Source: Paraburkholderia bryophila
Lineage (GTDB): Bacteria > Pseudomonadota > Gammaproteobacteria > Burkholderiales > Burkholderiaceae
Direction of reading: 5' to 3'
Length of the DNA stretch: 64,000 nucleotides
NCBI RefSeq assembly: GCF_013409255.1
Contig: NZ_JACCAS010000002.1
Coordinates: forward strand, 310,001 to 374,000
Position 1 is the first letter of the stretch, and each line of letters opens with the position of its first letter. Below, in pieces: positions 63,408-64,000 of this stretch. Under the pieces are notes generated by a model. That model was not told the DNA's origin. It worked only from the letters and a program-made list of their open reading frames with translations, and made no database searches. Made by a program: the position numbers and the translations under genes.

Positions 63408-64000
63408 ATGACGGTTGCCCTGAAGGCCGAGTTACCCGCCTCGCGCCGCCAGCCGGCCGGGCGCAAGTCGCAGCAGCGCGTGAAGGAGATTCTTCAGGCG
63501 GGGCGCGACGTGTTCTCCGAGAAAGGCTACGAGCGCGCCACGACCGCGGAGATCGCGCAACGCCTCGGCATTTCCGAGGCGACCGTGTTCAGCTACTTTC
63601 GCGGCAAGCGCGAGCTGTGCGCGCGGGTGATCGGCGACTGGTACGACGAGATCATCGAGGCGATCGAATCCGGCCTGCCGCGCGACGGCAACGTGCGTCA
63701 GCAGTTCGCGTTCATCGTGCGTACGCATTTACGGCTGATGCTGGTGAACGGCACCGATCTGTGCGCGCTGGTGCTGTCCGAAGGGCGCGCGCGGCATCAC
63801 GAGTTGAGCGAGGCGCTCACCGAGCTGCAGCGCCGCTACACCGCCCCGTTGATGCGCGTCCTCGCGCAGGGCCAGGAGAGCGGACAGATTCGCGCCGACA
63901 TGCCGCTGCGCCTGCTGCGCTCGATGGTGTTCGGGCCGATGGAACACGTACTGTGGGACGCCACGCTGGCGAACCGGCATATCGACATCGACGCGACCGC
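63408..64000 (+). CDS. TetR-family regulator divergent from liu operon (3' end outside window)
   Basis: The N-terminal 197 residues of a TetR protein. The HTH is RVKEILQAGRDVFSEKGYERATTAEIAQRLGISEATVFSYFRGKRELCARV. The remainder is an alpha-helical ligand domain open to the window end. In Burkholderia-type genomes a TetR (LiuQ) has been proposed to co-control leucine catabolism, and this gene faces liuA across 313 bp with two palindromes; identity with LiuQ is inference. The start is ATG with the normal short lead before the HTH. Confidence 0.85.
   Translation, partial: MTVALKAELPASRRQPAGRKSQQRVKEILQAGRDVFSEKGYERATTAEIAQRLGISEATVFSYFRGKRELCARVIGDWYDEIIEAIESGLPRDGNVRQQFAFIVRTHLRLMLVNGTDLCALVLSEGRARHHELSEALTELQRRYTAPLMRVLAQGQESGQIRADMPLRLLRSMVFGPMEHVLWDATLANRHIDIDAT

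Overview
This window looks like a chromosomal segment of a Burkholderiaceae bacterium, most likely Paraburkholderia. The evidence is GC-rich coding sequence with strong third-position bias, a DUF3331 protein (a family typical of this group), a GbcA-type Rieske betaine demethylase, the beta-proteobacterial liu leucine operon with a divergent TetR gene, and many LysR/AraC regulators. No rRNA, tRNA, CRISPR array or complete insertion sequence was seen.

Layout: (1) 1-3768, leftward, is a non-phosphorylative L-rhamnose operon: SDR dehydrogenase, MFS transporter, L-rhamnonate dehydratase and a second SDR cut by the window edge. (2) 3988-18639 is a large island for an N-methylated or quaternary amine. 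A ProVWX-type ABC importer, serine hydroxymethyltransferase, a DapA-family lyase, a PuuB-like FAD oxidase, a PuuC/KauB-like aldehyde dehydrogenase, a P5C-reductase-like protein, a LysR and a GATase-AraC regulator form one leftward run. It is divergent from a LysR, a Rieske demethylase and a cupin. (3) 18861-31000 is mixed accessory content: an N-terminally truncated Old Yellow Enzyme, a quinone-oxidoreductase-like MDR, an iron-permease-family protein, two MFS exporters, a phosphatase-like protein lacking its catalytic Arg, ChaC and a DnaJ-domain protein. (4) 31182-39379 holds a TonB receptor read from TTG, a candidate small antisense-Shine-Dalgarno RNA behind it, an FMN reductase also read from TTG, an amidase, a CDP-diacylglycerol pyrophosphatase and a desaturase.

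(5) 39375-41335 is a recombination scar: a perfect 18-bp tandem repeat, an AT-richer GIY-YIG-like gene, and abutting 3' remnants of a phosphatidylserine decarboxylase gene and a xanthine-dehydrogenase-family gene. (6) 41396-42764 pairs cyanase with an HD-domain protein of cyanamide-hydratase type. (7) 43095-46794 is a bufferin-type RiPP operon (BufA precursor, MNIO/DUF692 BufB, DUF2063 BufC, DoxX) with an additional 325-residue unrecognised protein translationally coupled between BufB and BufC. This is the best candidate here for an undescribed variant system. (8) 46865-53217 holds DUF3331, two paralogous AraC regulators, a dihydrolipoamide-dehydrogenase-like protein lacking one redox Cys, and a Na+/H+ antiporter. 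A 102-bp element occurs at 42907-43008 and, inverted, at 53075-53176, bracketing the buf-to-AraC block.

(9) 53218-57307 holds LysR/SDR/NADP-oxidoreductase genes, small proteins and a PhnD-like protein without a signal peptide. (10) 57324-64000 is the liuABCD operon with two different palindromic operators and a divergent TetR regulator cut by the window end. All functional calls rest on reading motifs by eye; no database search was possible.
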